Of a DNA stretch of 64,000 nucleotides, positions 43,342 to 52,705 are shown piece by piece. Where the stretch lies: contig JBFGZQ010000003.1 in NCBI GenBank assembly GCA_041586735.1, forward strand, positions 62,001 to 126,000, written 5' to 3'. The position numbers were made by a program, and so were the translations under genes. Within the stretch, counting starts at the first letter, position 1. Every line of letters starts with the position of its first letter. Under the pieces are notes generated by a model. It was not told the DNA's origin, ran no database searches, and was given only the letters and a program-made list of their open reading frames with translations. The stretch comes from Motiliproteus sp041586735 (GTDB lineage: Bacteria; Pseudomonadota; Gammaproteobacteria; Pseudomonadales; Balneatricaceae).

Positions 43342-46224
43342 ATGGATAAGACTTACCAACCCCACGCGATTGAGCGCTCCTGGTACCAAACCTGGGAAAA
43401 AAAAGGCTACTTTAAACCTTCAGGACAGGGGGATCCCTACTGCATCATGATTCCGCCGCCCAACGTCACCGGCAGCCTGCATATGGGCCATGGTTTCAAC
43501 AATGCCATCATGGACAGCCTGATCCGCTACCATCGCATGAAGGGCCACAACACCCTCTGGCAACCGGGCTGCGACCATGCCGGCATCGCCACCCAGATGG
43601 TGGTAGAGCGGCAACTGGGTGCCCAGGGCGTCAGTCGCCACGATCTAGGCCGCGACGCCTTTATCGATAAGATCTGGGAGTGGAAAGAGCAATCCGGTGG
43701 CACCATCACCAATCAGATCCGCCGTTTAGGCTCTTCTGTGGACTGGAGCCGCGAGCGCTTTACTATGGACGAGGGTTTGTCGGAGGCGGTTAAAGAGGCC
43801 TTTGTACGCCTGCATAAAGATGGTCTGATCTACCGCGGCAAGCGGTTGGTCAACTGGGATCCGGCACTGCATACCGCGATCTCCGATCTGGAGGTGGAAA
43901 ACGTCGACGACAAGGGCAGCCTGTGGCATTTCCGCTATCCGCTCGCCGATGGCGCTAAAACCGCCACGGGGCTGGACTATCTGACCGTGGCCACCACCCG
44001 CCCCGAAACCATGCTCGGTGACTCCGCCGTTGCGGTACACCCCGAAGACGCGCGCTATCTGGGACTGGTCGGCCAGGAGGTGATCCTGCCGCTGGTCAAT
44101 CGGCGTATTCCGATCATTGCCGATGATTACGTCGATCCGGCATTTGGTACTGGCTGCGTCAAGATCACCCCGGCGCATGATTTCAACGATTACGAGGTCG
44201 GCAAACGCCACCGTCTACCGCTGTTTAATATTCTCGATCGTGATGCTGCCATTCTAGCCCGCGCCGAGGTGTTTAATATCGACGGTTCGGTGAACAGCGA
44301 GGTTGATGCCAGCCTTCCCGCCGCCTACGCGGGCCTGGATCGTTTCGTGGCGCGTAAACAGATTGTCACCGACTTTGAATGCCTGGGACTGTTGGAGAAG
44401 ATCGACGACCACGCCCTCAAGGTACCGATGGGCGATAGATCCCATGCGGTCATCGAACCCTGGCTGACCGATCAGTGGTACGTCAGCGCCAAAGAGCTGG
44501 CCAAGCCTGCCATCAAGGCGGTCGAAGACGGCGAGATTCAATTCGTTCCCAAGCAGTATGAAAACATGTACTTCTCCTGGATGCGCGACATTCAGGACTG
44601 GTGCATCTCCCGCCAACTCTGGTGGGGCCATCGGATCCCGGCCTGGTACGACGCCTCCGGTCAGGTGTATGTCGGTCGTGACGAAGCCGAAGTGCGGCGT
44701 GAACATAGCCTAGGAGACGAGATCGTCCTGCGTCAGGACGAGGATGTACTCGACACCTGGTTCAGTTCGGCACTCTGGACCTTCTCCACGCTGGACTGGC
44801 CCAAGGACGACAACCTGCTCAAGACCTTCCACGCGACCGATGTGCTGGTCACCGGCTTCGATATCATCTTCTTCTGGGTCGCGCGGATGATCATGATGTC
44901 GATGCACTTTATCAAGAACGACGACGGCACCCCGCAGGTGCCCTTTAAGCATGTCTATGTTCACGGTCTGGTGCGTGATTCTCTGGGTCATAAGATGTCC
45001 AAATCCAAGGGCAACGTCCTCGACCCACTGGATCTGATCGACGGTATAACCCTCGACCAGCTGGTCGAAAAACGTACCGCCAATATGATGCAGCCCAAGC
45101 TGGCCGCCAAGATTGAAAAACAGACCCGCAATGAGTTTCCACAGGGGATCGCCTCCTACGGTACTGACGCGCTGCGCTTTACCTTCTGCTCACTGGCCTC
45201 TACCGGACGCGATATCAAGTTCGACATGGGACGGATCGAAGGCTATCGCAACTTCTGCAACAAGATCTGGAACGCCGCCCGCTACGTACTGATGAATGCC
45301 GAACAGCAGGATGATCAGGGCAACATGATTGCCGCTAAAGACTGCGGTCAGCAAGGTGGTGAGATTGAACTCACCCAGGCCGATCGCTGGATCGTCTCTC
45401 GATTACAACATACCGAACTGCAGATCGACAAAGCGATGAGCGAGTTCCGCTTCGACCAGGCGGCCCAGCAGCTGTTCGAGTTTATCTGGAACGAATACTG
45501 CGATTGGTATCTGGAGCTCTCCAAGCCGGTACTCTGGGACGAAAACGCCAGTGCCGCGCAACTGCGTGGCACCCGGCAAACGCTGGTGCAGGTATTGGAA
45601 ACCGCACTGCGTCTGGCGCATCCGTTTATGCCCTTTATTACCGAAGAGATCTGGCAGCGCGTGGCGCCCTTGGCGGGCATCAGCGGCGCTACCATCATGC
45701 AGCAGCCCTACCCGCAGGCAGAGCAGAGCAAGATCAACCCCCAGGCCGAAGCAGATATCGAATGGCTCAAAGGCGCGATCTTGGGGATCCGTAACATCCG
45801 CGGTGAGATGAACATCTCCCCAGCCAAACACATCAACGTGTTGTTCGCCAACGGCAGCAGCGATGATCAGGCACGCTTAAACGCCAACCGCCCCTCCTTG
45901 ATCAAGATGGCCAATCTGGCATCAGCAACCTGGCTCGAGGCCGGCACTGAAGCGCCGCTGTCAGCGACCTCGCTGGTCGGCGAGATGCAGGTACTGGTAC
46001 CGATGGCGGGACTGATCGACAAAGACGCAGAGCTCGGTCGTCTGCAAAAAGAGCTGGATAAGCTCGGCAAGCTGATCGCCCAGGTCGAAGCCAAGCTCAG
46101 CAACCCCAAGTTTGTCGACAAGGCCCCCGAAGAGGTGGTCGCTAAGGAGCGCGCTAAAGCGGACGAGGCCAGAAGCGCTGCCGAGAAACTGCAGCAGCAG
46201 TGTGACAAGATCGCCGCGCTCTGA
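43342..46224 (+). CDS. valS: Valyl-tRNA synthetase
   Basis: Class I aminoacyl-tRNA synthetase of 960 aa that charges tRNA-Val. The HIGH motif is in PPPNVTGSLHMGHG near residue 48, the KMSKS motif is GHKMSKSKGNV near residue 555, the editing (CP1) domain includes TTRPETMLGD, and the C-terminal coiled coil (ELGRLQKELDKLGKLIAQVEAKL) is present. Length is the usual bacterial one. It is a single gene ended by a strong hairpin. Confidence 0.96.
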   Translation: MDKTYQPHAIERSWYQTWEKKGYFKPSGQGDPYCIMIPPPNVTGSLHMGHGFNNAIMDSLIRYHRMKGHNTLWQPGCDHAGIATQMVVERQLGAQGVSRHDLGRDAFIDKIWEWKEQSGGTITNQIRRLGSSVDWSRERFTMDEGLSEAVKEAFVRLHKDGLIYRGKRLVNWDPALHTAISDLEVENVDDKGSLWHFRYPLADGAKTATGLDYLTVATTRPETMLGDSAVAVHPEDARYLGLVGQEVILPLVNRRIPIIADDYVDPAFGTGCVKITPAHDFNDYEVGKRHRLPLFNILDRDAAILARAEVFNIDGSVNSEVDASLPAAYAGLDRFVARKQIVTDFECLGLLEKIDDHALKVPMGDRSHAVIEPWLTDQWYVSAKELAKPAIKAVEDGEIQFVPKQYENMYFSWMRDIQDWCISRQLWWGHRIPAWYDASGQVYVGRDEAEVRREHSLGDEIVLRQDEDVLDTWFSSALWTFSTLDWPKDDNLLKTFHATDVLVTGFDIIFFWVARMIMMSMHFIKNDDGTPQVPFKHVYVHGLVRDSLGHKMSKSKGNVLDPLDLIDGITLDQLVEKRTANMMQPKLAAKIEKQTRNEFPQGIASYGTDALRFTFCSLASTGRDIKFDMGRIEGYRNFCNKIWNAARYVLMNAEQQDDQGNMIAAKDCGQQGGEIELTQADRWIVSRLQHTELQIDKAMSEFRFDQAAQQLFEFIWNEYCDWYLELSKPVLWDENASAAQLRGTRQTLVQVLETALRLAHPFMPFITEEIWQRVAPLAGISGATIMQQPYPQAEQSKINPQAEADIEWLKGAILGIRNIRGEMNISPAKHINVLFANGSSDDQARLNANRPSLIKMANLASATWLEAGTEAPLSATSLVGEMQVLVPMAGLIDKDAELGRLQKELDKLGKLIAQVEAKLSNPKFVDKAPEEVVAKERAKADEARSAAEKLQQQCDKIAAL

Positions 46225-46242
46225 TTTTTTAAAGGGGGGATA

Positions 46243-46298
46243 GGTTACCGGGTTAGCCAGTATTAAAATGGCAACCCGGAACCACCTAGCGCTTTTTT
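46243..46298 (+). terminator. valS terminator region
   Basis: A long imperfect stem (46243-46259 with 46269-46283, ending TGGC/AACCCGG) is followed by CTAGCGCTTTTTTCT. It is 18 bp after the valS stop and may also serve the convergent VF530-type gene, as a second stem follows (CGCTTT...CTCT with AGAGAAAGCG). Confidence 0.55.
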
Positions 46299-46335
46299 CT
46301 CTATGACTCAGAGAAAGCGTGTTGCAGATGACGAC

Positions 46336-46920
46336 CTAGTTCTCTGATCTGTTTTTCCATGCCGCCCAGGGATCGACAGGGCCCGCATCGGCAGAATCAG
46401 GGCTACCCTGACTCGAGTCACCCCCGCCTGGACGATAATTATCACGACCCTCTGCAGGCTTGCTCCGCCCTGCTCCAAAACGCTTATCCGCGCCCGAACG
46501 CTCTCCGGTACCCCTGGCTCCAGAACGTCTAACGCCGACTCCTCGATCCCGAGCAGCCGATCTCTTGGCCCGCTGTTCGCGTAACCGCTCAGCATCTTCC
46601 AAACTCAGTTCAGCAGGCTCGCCTGGCATCTGACCATCTGGAACAATCCGTGCTCTGGGGGGCAGGGAAAATTGTGCAGAGGAGACCCGAGGCAAGTTTT
46701 TAAATTGATATAGATAGAACACTTCCACTTTTTCGCGCGCCCAAGCGGTTTTTTTCAAAAACTTGACACTCGAATCGATACTCGGATTGCTCTTAAAGCA
46801 GTTGATATTCAAATAAGCAAACAGGATCTCGAAACCATAATGGTCGACAATGTCAGTCAACAGGCTTTTTAAACCGACGCCATTCAGCGGGTTGTTCTTA
46901 TAATTGATCTCATCACTCAT
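46336..46920 (-). CDS. VF530-family DNA-binding protein with a disordered tail
   Basis: 194-aa protein. Residues about 8-72 form the VF530 (DUF2132) domain, with NNPLNGVGLKSLLTDIVDHYGFEILFAYL...CFKSNPSIDSSVKFLKKTAWAREKVE, a small helical DNA-binding fold. The remainder is Arg/Gly/Ser-rich, low complexity and probably disordered, and ends WAAWKNRSEN. The tail is unusual, since typical family members are near 80 residues. ATG 46920 is used; an alternative is 46932. Function is unknown. Confidence 0.8.
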   Translation of the reverse strand: MSDEINYKNNPLNGVGLKSLLTDIVDHYGFEILFAYLNINCFKSNPSIDSSVKFLKKTAWAREKVEVFYLYQFKNLPRVSSAQFSLPPRARIVPDGQMPGEPAELSLEDAERLREQRAKRSAARDRGVGVRRSGARGTGERSGADKRFGAGRSKPAEGRDNYRPGGGDSSQGSPDSADAGPVDPWAAWKNRSEN

Positions 46921-47034
46921 ACAAATACCCATCTAAACCGGTAACTTAAACGCCATAGCCATACAACACACAGACTCGCAACAGGGCTATCGGCTAGCAA
47001 ACTGCTGCTGGCTTTGTTGCACCCGAGCGCAGAC

Positions 47035-47577
47035 TTAAAACGACGATCCTGGCTCTTGTAAGAACTTGAGCTCCTTCGCGGTAGAGCGACGCCCCAATAG
47101 ATCATTACGATGCGGGTAGCGTCCAAAACGATCAATAATCGCCTTGTGGCGTAGCTCAAACTGATAGTTGTCCTCAAGCCCCGGCTCTGCAAACAGCGCC
47201 AAGGCGCGCTGATGGATAGCTGCTGACTCACTGTGCATAAAGGGTAGATACAGAAACGCGCGCTGCTGAGGGGGGAGCTCCGCCGCCACCCCCAGACTCA
47301 CGGCCTCCTGTGCCAGCGCCAAGGCCAGGCCATCCTGGGCAAAAGCCTTATCCGTATCGCGATACAGATTGCGGGAAAACTGATCCAGAATAATCACCTC
47401 GGCCAAGCGCCCCTGAGCCTGAGTACGCCAGGGATAGAGTTCACAAGCGCAGGCAGACTGATAGAGGTCGCCAAAGCGCTGTTCGATCAACTGATCGAAC
47501 TCAGGGTCTTTGCCCCAATGGCTGGCCGGTTCGATCTCTACAAACCAAAATCTAATCACCTCATTCCAGCTAACCAT
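47035..47577 (-). CDS. DUF924-family protein
   Basis: 180-aa soluble protein of the DUF924 family, matching FWFVEIEPASHWGKDPEFDQLIEQRFG, ILDQFSRNLYRDTDKAFAQD, and AFLYLPFMHSE. Family members are helical TPR-like proteins of unknown function. ATG 47577 has AGAGGAG 7 nt upstream; the frame could extend to 47625. Single gene. Confidence 0.87.
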   Translation of the reverse strand: MVSWNEVIRFWFVEIEPASHWGKDPEFDQLIEQRFGDLYQSACACELYPWRTQAQGRLAEVIILDQFSRNLYRDTDKAFAQDGLALALAQEAVSLGVAAELPPQQRAFLYLPFMHSESAAIHQRALALFAEPGLEDNYQFELRHKAIIDRFGRYPHRNDLLGRRSTAKELKFLQEPGSSF

Positions 47578-47668
47578 TAGCTCACTCCTCTGGCATCCAT
47601 AGATCGGTACAGGGCAAAAACACAAACGCCGTGTCTTCAGTGTAGATACACAGACACGGCGCTACAAT

Positions 47669-47716
47669 TTAGTACAGGTCTAGCTTAGTACAGGTCTAGC
47701 TTAGTGCAGGTCCAGC
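47669..47716. repeat. 16-bp tandem repeat, three copies
   Basis: TTAGTACAGGTCTAGC at 47669-47684 is repeated exactly at 47685-47700 and with two changes at 47701-47716. It lies in the 155-bp gap between a DUF924 gene and a small membrane-protein gene, in the promoter region of the former (minus strand) or the tail of the latter. Confidence 0.9.
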
Positions 47717-47732
47717 GCAATACCGCTCTAGG

Positions 47733-48119
47733 CTATTGGTAGAGGCTGTCTTCAAACAGGTTAAGTGGATTCTGCAACTGCTCATCGACTTTAAAAAACG
47801 GGGATTTATCTTGGAACATCAAGCCATGCTGACTGAACCAGCGCTCAATCTCTTCCACCGCATCTTCGGCCTGCGACTTCTGCATGTAGGTGGTCACGAT
47901 CTGGTAGAAATAGACACCAAACAGACCTGCAGCTGCTCCTAGAAAAAAATCTGAGGACATGGAAAACAGCAATACCAACACCCCCGCTATCCAGACACGG
48001 CTGGATTTGTGATGTTTTAGTGCTTCATTAGCGCTATAACCCAGATCATACTTTTCTTCAAAACGGCGGTATTGCCGTTGATAATCACCCTTCAGCCTAG
48101 CGGCGAGATATGGTTCCAT
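47733..48119 (-). CDS. Small membrane protein of unknown function
   Basis: 128-aa protein with a charged, basic N-terminus (KGDYQRQYRRFEEKYDLGYSANEALKHHK), two membrane segments (about residues 41-75), and a soluble C-terminal helix region. No family was recognised. Its start follows a modest ribosome site (AGGAGAATCAG). A single gene on the minus strand, next to the 16-bp repeat and pepN. Confidence 0.55.
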   Translation of the reverse strand: MEPYLAARLKGDYQRQYRRFEEKYDLGYSANEALKHHKSSRVWIAGVLVLLFSMSSDFFLGAAAGLFGVYFYQIVTTYMQKSQAEDAVEEIERWFSQHGLMFQDKSPFFKVDEQLQNPLNLFEDSLYQ

Positions 48120-48246
48120 TTTTTCTGATTCTCCTATACCTATAACGGTTTACGGCACAAAGATAACAATATCAATAGGTCCACTAACAGTGACTCTGAC
48201 GTTGAGGTCACCGAGTATAGCGCCTTACCCTCTCAGACAGAACGTC

Positions 48247-50874
48247 TCAGACTAAACTTTTACTGACCACCTCGAAACTGTCCTTGGAGAGCTCCGCTGC
48301 CATAATCCGCTGCAGCTGTATCCGCATCAAGCGCTGCCGCTCACCGCTGTAACGCTTCCAGCGCGTCAGCGGTGTCAGCAAGCGTGAGGCGATCTGCGGG
48401 TTGAGCCGATCCAGTTCGATAATTCGATCCGCCAAGAACCGGTAACCTTCGCCGTCTGCACGATGAAACTGTACCGCATTCTGACCACAGAACACCCCGA
48501 TCAACGCCCGTACCCGATTGGGATTTTTGAGATCAAACAACGTCGCCTGCATGAGCTGCTGTACCTGCTCCAAGGCATCCTCGCGCGGCGACAGCGCCTG
48601 CACGCTAAGCCATTGATTAACAACCAGCGGATCATGCTGCCACTGTTGGTAAAACGCATAGAGCACCTGCTCCCGCTCTTTATCAAAACCGGAGTGCACG
48701 ATCAGGCTCAGGGCCGCCAAGACATCGGTCATATTATCGGCGGTTTCAAATTGCTGCTGGGCCAGCGATAGACAGTGCGGTTGCTCTAGTGCCATCAAGT
48801 AAGCAAGTGCAGCATTCTGCAGGCTGCGCGCTGCGATCGCCTCGGCAGTGAATTGATAGGTGCCCTCGCTACGGTGACGCCGATACGCATCCAGCAGCAA
48901 CCCCTCCAACGCCTGCGCCAACGCACGACGAACAAACTCTCGCACCTGATGGATCGCCAACGGGTCGATCTCCGAGGCGAGTTCGGCCAGGTACGCTTCC
49001 GAGGGTAGCTGCAGCAGCTTAGCCACCATCGCCGGATCCAGGCTGTGGTCGCTCAGCACCTGGGTGAAGGCCGCCAGCAGCGAAGCATCTAAGGCCAGTG
49101 GCCGACCTGCCTGCGCATCAACCATCAGCTCCTGCATCACCTCTACCGCTAAACGCTGCCCTGCATCCCAGCGGTTAAAGCCGTCGGTATCCTGACTCAT
49201 TAGCAGCACCAGCTCCTCCCGACTATAGGGATAGTCGAGTTTGACGGGTGCCGAAAACCCACGTAATAGTGAGGGGATCGGCTTACTGGCGATACCCTGA
49301 AACACAAAGCTCTGCTCGGCCTCTAGCAGATGCAGGACTTGACTAGTCTGGCCATCCTCCAAAATCAGGCTCTGGCCCTGGGTATCGAGCAGGCCGATCG
49401 TCAACGGGATATGCAACGGCTGTTTATGGGGCTGGCCAGGGGTGGCGGGACAAGATTGCTTGACCTGCAGACTGTAGCACTGGGTCGCCGCATCGTAACT
49501 ATCCGTCACGACGACTCGAGGCGTGCCTGCCTGGCTGTACCAACGGCGAAACTGGGTCAGATCGATAGCCGAAGCGTCTTCCATCGCCTGGACAAAATCA
49601 TCCGTGGTGACCGCCTGACCATCATGGCGCTCAAAATAAAGATCCGAGCCCTTGCGAAACAGCTCGGCCCCCAGCAAGGTATGAATCATCCGCACCACCT
49701 CAGCACCCTTCTCATACACCGTCAGGGTATAGAAGTTGGAGATCTCCATGTAGGACTCCGGACGTATCGGATGCGCCATGGGACCTGCATCCTCTGCGAA
49801 TTGCAAGGTGCGCAACAGGCTGACATTGTCGATCCGCTTGACGGTACGCGAGCCGATATCCGCAGAGTACTCACAGTCTCTAAATACCGTAAAGCCCTCT
49901 TTGAGACTCAACTGAAACCAGTCCCGACAAGTCACCCGGTTGCCCGACCAGTTATGAAAATACTCGTGCGCGACGATCCCCTCTATCCGTTCAAAGCCGG
50001 CATCAGTAGTGGTCTCGGCCTTCGCCAGTACGCATGAGGAGTTGAAGATATTAAGCCCCTTGTTCTCCATCGCCCCCATGTTGAAATGGTCCACCGCGAC
50101 GATCATAAAGATATCCAGATCGTACTCACGACCGTAGACCTGTTCGTCCCATGCCATGGCGCGCTTGAGCGATGCCAAGGCATGCTCACACTTGTCCAGA
50201 TTCTGAGGCTCAACAAACAGCTGCAACGCAATGTCACGACCGCTACAGGTGGTAAAGCGGTCCTCAACAGACTGCAAATCGCCACCGACCAGCGCAAATA
50301 GATAGGCAGGCTTCTTGAACGGGTCTTCCCAGGTGACCCAATGACGCGCACCCTGATCGCCTTTGGCGATCGGATTGCCGTTAGAGAGCAGTACCGGAAA
50401 ATCAGCCTTGTTAGCGGCGATAGTGGTGGTAAACAACGACATCACATCGGGTCGATCAAGGTAGAAGGTGATCTTACGAAAACCCTCGGCTTCGCACTGG
50501 GTGCAGAACATACCATTGGAGCGGTACAACCCCTCCAGCGAGGTATTCTCCTGCGGCTTGATCAGGGTGACACATTCAAGCAGACACTGCTCGGGCAAGC
50601 CATTCAGGGTCAGGTACTCCGCATCTCGCGAGTAATCCGCGGCACTCAGATCCTTGCCATCTAGTACCAGGCGCCGCAGCACTAGACTGCTATCGCCATG
50701 CAGTTGCAATGCTGCCTGCGGCTCAGTGGATTGCGGATTACGCCGCAGATGCAGCTTTGAGCGCACCAGCGTCGCCTTATCACCCAGTTCAAAGTGCAGC
50801 TCGGTACGCTCGATCAAAAACGCTGGCACGCGGTAATCTTTCAGGTAGATCGTGGTGGGGCTCTGAGGACTCAT
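48247..50874 (-). CDS. pepN: Aminopeptidase N
   Basis: M1-family zinc aminopeptidase of 875 aa. The zinc site HEYFHNWSGNRVTCRD with downstream Glu (HExxH-x18-E) is near residue 300, preceded by the substrate motif GAMENKGLNIF. The four PepN domains including the long C-terminal ARM-like helical part are present (TLFDLKNPNRVRALIGVF, CGQNAVQFHRADG). ATG 50874 gives MSPQSPTTIYLKDYRVP, aligned with E. coli PepN; an earlier in-frame start at 50898 is less likely. Single gene. Confidence 0.95.
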   Translation of the reverse strand: MSPQSPTTIYLKDYRVPAFLIERTELHFELGDKATLVRSKLHLRRNPQSTEPQAALQLHGDSSLVLRRLVLDGKDLSAADYSRDAEYLTLNGLPEQCLLECVTLIKPQENTSLEGLYRSNGMFCTQCEAEGFRKITFYLDRPDVMSLFTTTIAANKADFPVLLSNGNPIAKGDQGARHWVTWEDPFKKPAYLFALVGGDLQSVEDRFTTCSGRDIALQLFVEPQNLDKCEHALASLKRAMAWDEQVYGREYDLDIFMIVAVDHFNMGAMENKGLNIFNSSCVLAKAETTTDAGFERIEGIVAHEYFHNWSGNRVTCRDWFQLSLKEGFTVFRDCEYSADIGSRTVKRIDNVSLLRTLQFAEDAGPMAHPIRPESYMEISNFYTLTVYEKGAEVVRMIHTLLGAELFRKGSDLYFERHDGQAVTTDDFVQAMEDASAIDLTQFRRWYSQAGTPRVVVTDSYDAATQCYSLQVKQSCPATPGQPHKQPLHIPLTIGLLDTQGQSLILEDGQTSQVLHLLEAEQSFVFQGIASKPIPSLLRGFSAPVKLDYPYSREELVLLMSQDTDGFNRWDAGQRLAVEVMQELMVDAQAGRPLALDASLLAAFTQVLSDHSLDPAMVAKLLQLPSEAYLAELASEIDPLAIHQVREFVRRALAQALEGLLLDAYRRHRSEGTYQFTAEAIAARSLQNAALAYLMALEQPHCLSLAQQQFETADNMTDVLAALSLIVHSGFDKEREQVLYAFYQQWQHDPLVVNQWLSVQALSPREDALEQVQQLMQATLFDLKNPNRVRALIGVFCGQNAVQFHRADGEGYRFLADRIIELDRLNPQIASRLLTPLTRWKRYSGERQRLMRIQLQRIMAAELSKDSFEVVSKSLV

Positions 50875-50945
50875 GCTGTAGATGCTCGTAATCTTCAATA
50901 CTGATGGTCCGGCAGATACCGGACAACGATAGGGTTCAACTAGAT

Positions 50946-51818
50946 TCAGGCAAACAGCTGAACCTGATAGGCGCTAAACTTGCGGATATTGATCACCCCT
51001 GTGTCGAGGATCAGGTACTGGCCCTTGATCCCCTGTAAAACACCCGCCACCCGTGCGGTTTTATCAAAACTCTGTGAGCTGATCTTCAGTGGATAGTTGC
51101 GCACCGGGTAGCTGATCTCGACCACCTCGGCATCGAGGATAGGTTGAACCGCCTGGATGCCGTGGCGCTGTTGCAGTGCTACAATATCGGTCTGGCAGAG
51201 GGCTTGTAGTTGTTCACGTGCGGCGATCAGATCAACCGCTGCCACCTCGCCTTTGAGCATCATACGCCAGTTGGTTTTATCCGCCACATGCTGTTTGTAC
51301 AGCACCTCCACCAGACCGGAGCGCTGCCGGGTATCCACCCGAAAAATCGGCAACGCCTGGATCGCACCCTGGTCGATCCAGCGCGTCGGTATCTGGCTGG
51401 CACGGGTAATCCCGACCTTGATTCCGGAGGAGTTGGCCAGATAAACGATATGCTCATTCATGCAAAATGCCTGGCCCCAGTCGCTATCACGGCAGCTGCC
51501 CTGCTCGAAATGGCACTTTTCAGGACTGAGGATACAGCTGTCACACTGGGGCAGTTTCTTAAAGCAGGGATAACAGTAACCCTGGGCAAAGCTTTTATTG
51601 CTAGCTCGACCACAATGCTGACAGTGAATAGCACCCTGATAGACCAAACTGATCGGCTTGCCCAGCAGGGGATTCAGATGAACCTCTTGCTGATCCAGCG
51701 ACAACCAGTACTGGCAGGGCTGCCCTGGCGTGCTCCCCAACTCGACTCGCATCTTGGATAGATCGCCCTGTCCCTGCAGGCTCAAACCCGCCTCCAGCGC
51801 AGCGTTGCTCAATAACAT
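50946..51818 (-). CDS. DUF2797-family zinc-finger protein
   Basis: 290-aa protein of the DUF2797 family. Four Cys pairs in the first half (CQHCGRASNK...CYPCFKKLPQCDSC...CHFEQGSCRD) suggest one or two zinc sites, followed by VYLANSSGIKVGITRASQIPTRWIDQGA, which resembles a GIY-YIG-like core. Function is unknown. It is in tandem with the DUF1315 gene, 5 bp downstream of it, so both are probably cotranscribed. Confidence 0.82.
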   Translation of the reverse strand: MLLSNAALEAGLSLQGQGDLSKMRVELGSTPGQPCQYWLSLDQQEVHLNPLLGKPISLVYQGAIHCQHCGRASNKSFAQGYCYPCFKKLPQCDSCILSPEKCHFEQGSCRDSDWGQAFCMNEHIVYLANSSGIKVGITRASQIPTRWIDQGAIQALPIFRVDTRQRSGLVEVLYKQHVADKTNWRMMLKGEVAAVDLIAAREQLQALCQTDIVALQQRHGIQAVQPILDAEVVEISYPVRNYPLKISSQSFDKTARVAGVLQGIKGQYLILDTGVINIRKFSAYQVQLFA

Positions 51819-51823
51819 CGGGG

Positions 51824-52087
51824 TTAGCCGTTCATAATTTTGACTATCGACTCGGTGCTTTGACTGGAGCCGTGCTGCGAGCCGTCAGCCTTGGTACGGT
51901 CAATAAAGCCGACCCGCTGATCCTCGGGTAGATGGGTTTCGTCGTACGCGATCACAGCCTGCATGCAACTCTCGCGCTCCTCTGCGCTTAAGCGGCGGCC
52001 ATCGGCCCACTTACCCAACTCCACCGCTGTTTTCATGCGGGCATGGATCTCTGGATTCATCGATTGGAGCAACTCTTCAAATGTCAT
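51824..52087 (-). CDS. yeaC: YeaC/DUF1315-family protein
   Basis: 87-aa protein matching YeaC: FEELLQSMNPEIHARMKTAVELGKWADGRRLSAEERESCMQAVIAYDETHLPEDQRVGFID. Function is unknown. It is the upstream partner of the DUF2797 gene, with a gap of only 5 bp. Confidence 0.87.
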   Translation of the reverse strand: MTFEELLQSMNPEIHARMKTAVELGKWADGRRLSAEERESCMQAVIAYDETHLPEDQRVGFIDRTKADGSQHGSSQSTESIVKIMNG

Positions 52088-52295
52088 CAGGGTTACCTAT
52101 CAGGCAGTAAAATAAGCTGGCGATAATAGCACAGCCCGCCGAGCAAGATCACATTGGCCCGCACGCATAAACGTGCAACAATCCAGCTCATCCAAATCCA
52201 AGCAATTTAATCGGACAAAGAATAATCCAGACGCCGACGCGGGCGCCCGCTACTCGTTTTTAGAACACCTAGCGCAACTCACCAGGACCCTAGAT

Positions 52296-52613
52296 ATGGA
52301 TAAGCGTACCCAAACCGAGATCGAAGCCGCCGCTTTTCGCGGCTTAGTTGCCCATCTACAGCAACGCACCGACGTGCAAAACATCGAGCTGATGAACTTG
52401 GCCGGATTCTGTCGCAACTGCTTATCAAAATGGTATCTGGCCGGTGCTCAGGCGCAAGGCGTTGAGCTGAGTTACGAACAGGCCTTAGCGGCGGTGTACG
52501 GGATGAACTACGGCGACTGGAAATCCCAGTATCAAGGCAAAGCCAGCGCCGAACAGCTGGAGACCTTCGAGCAAACCAAACCGCTGCACGCCAAGATCAG
52601 CGGTCATAGTTAA
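52296..52613 (+). CDS. DUF1244-family protein
   Basis: 105-aa helical protein: MDKRTQTEIEAAAFRGLVAHLQQRTDVQNIELMNLAGFCRNCLSKWYLAG...GMNYGDWKSQYQ. This matches DUF1244, which has a conserved Asn-Leu-Ala-Gly-Phe-Cys-Arg-Asn-Cys motif. ATG 52296 has AGGA 8 nt upstream and gives the usual family length; the frame is open from a GTG at 52173. Function is unknown; a Cys pair might bind metal. Confidence 0.85.
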   Translation: MDKRTQTEIEAAAFRGLVAHLQQRTDVQNIELMNLAGFCRNCLSKWYLAGAQAQGVELSYEQALAAVYGMNYGDWKSQYQGKASAEQLETFEQTKPLHAKISGHS

Positions 52614-52653
52614 CAGCGTCCAGGCTAAAACCGAACGGCGTTAATACCGAACA

Positions 52654-52699
52654 AAGGCGCCCAAGCCTCGCTGTTAATCGACACCTTGGACGGCGCCTT
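52654..52699. terminator. Bidirectional hairpin between DUF1244 and acyl-CoA synthetase genes
   Basis: AAGGCGCC (52654-52661) pairs with GGCGCCTT (52692-52699), with CAAG/CTTG continuing the stem after a bulge. It is 7 nt beyond the synthetase stop on the minus strand, and on that strand is followed by TGTTC after the T-containing stem end. It probably ends both convergent transcripts. Confidence 0.45.
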
Positions 52700-52705
52700 C
52701 TGATG

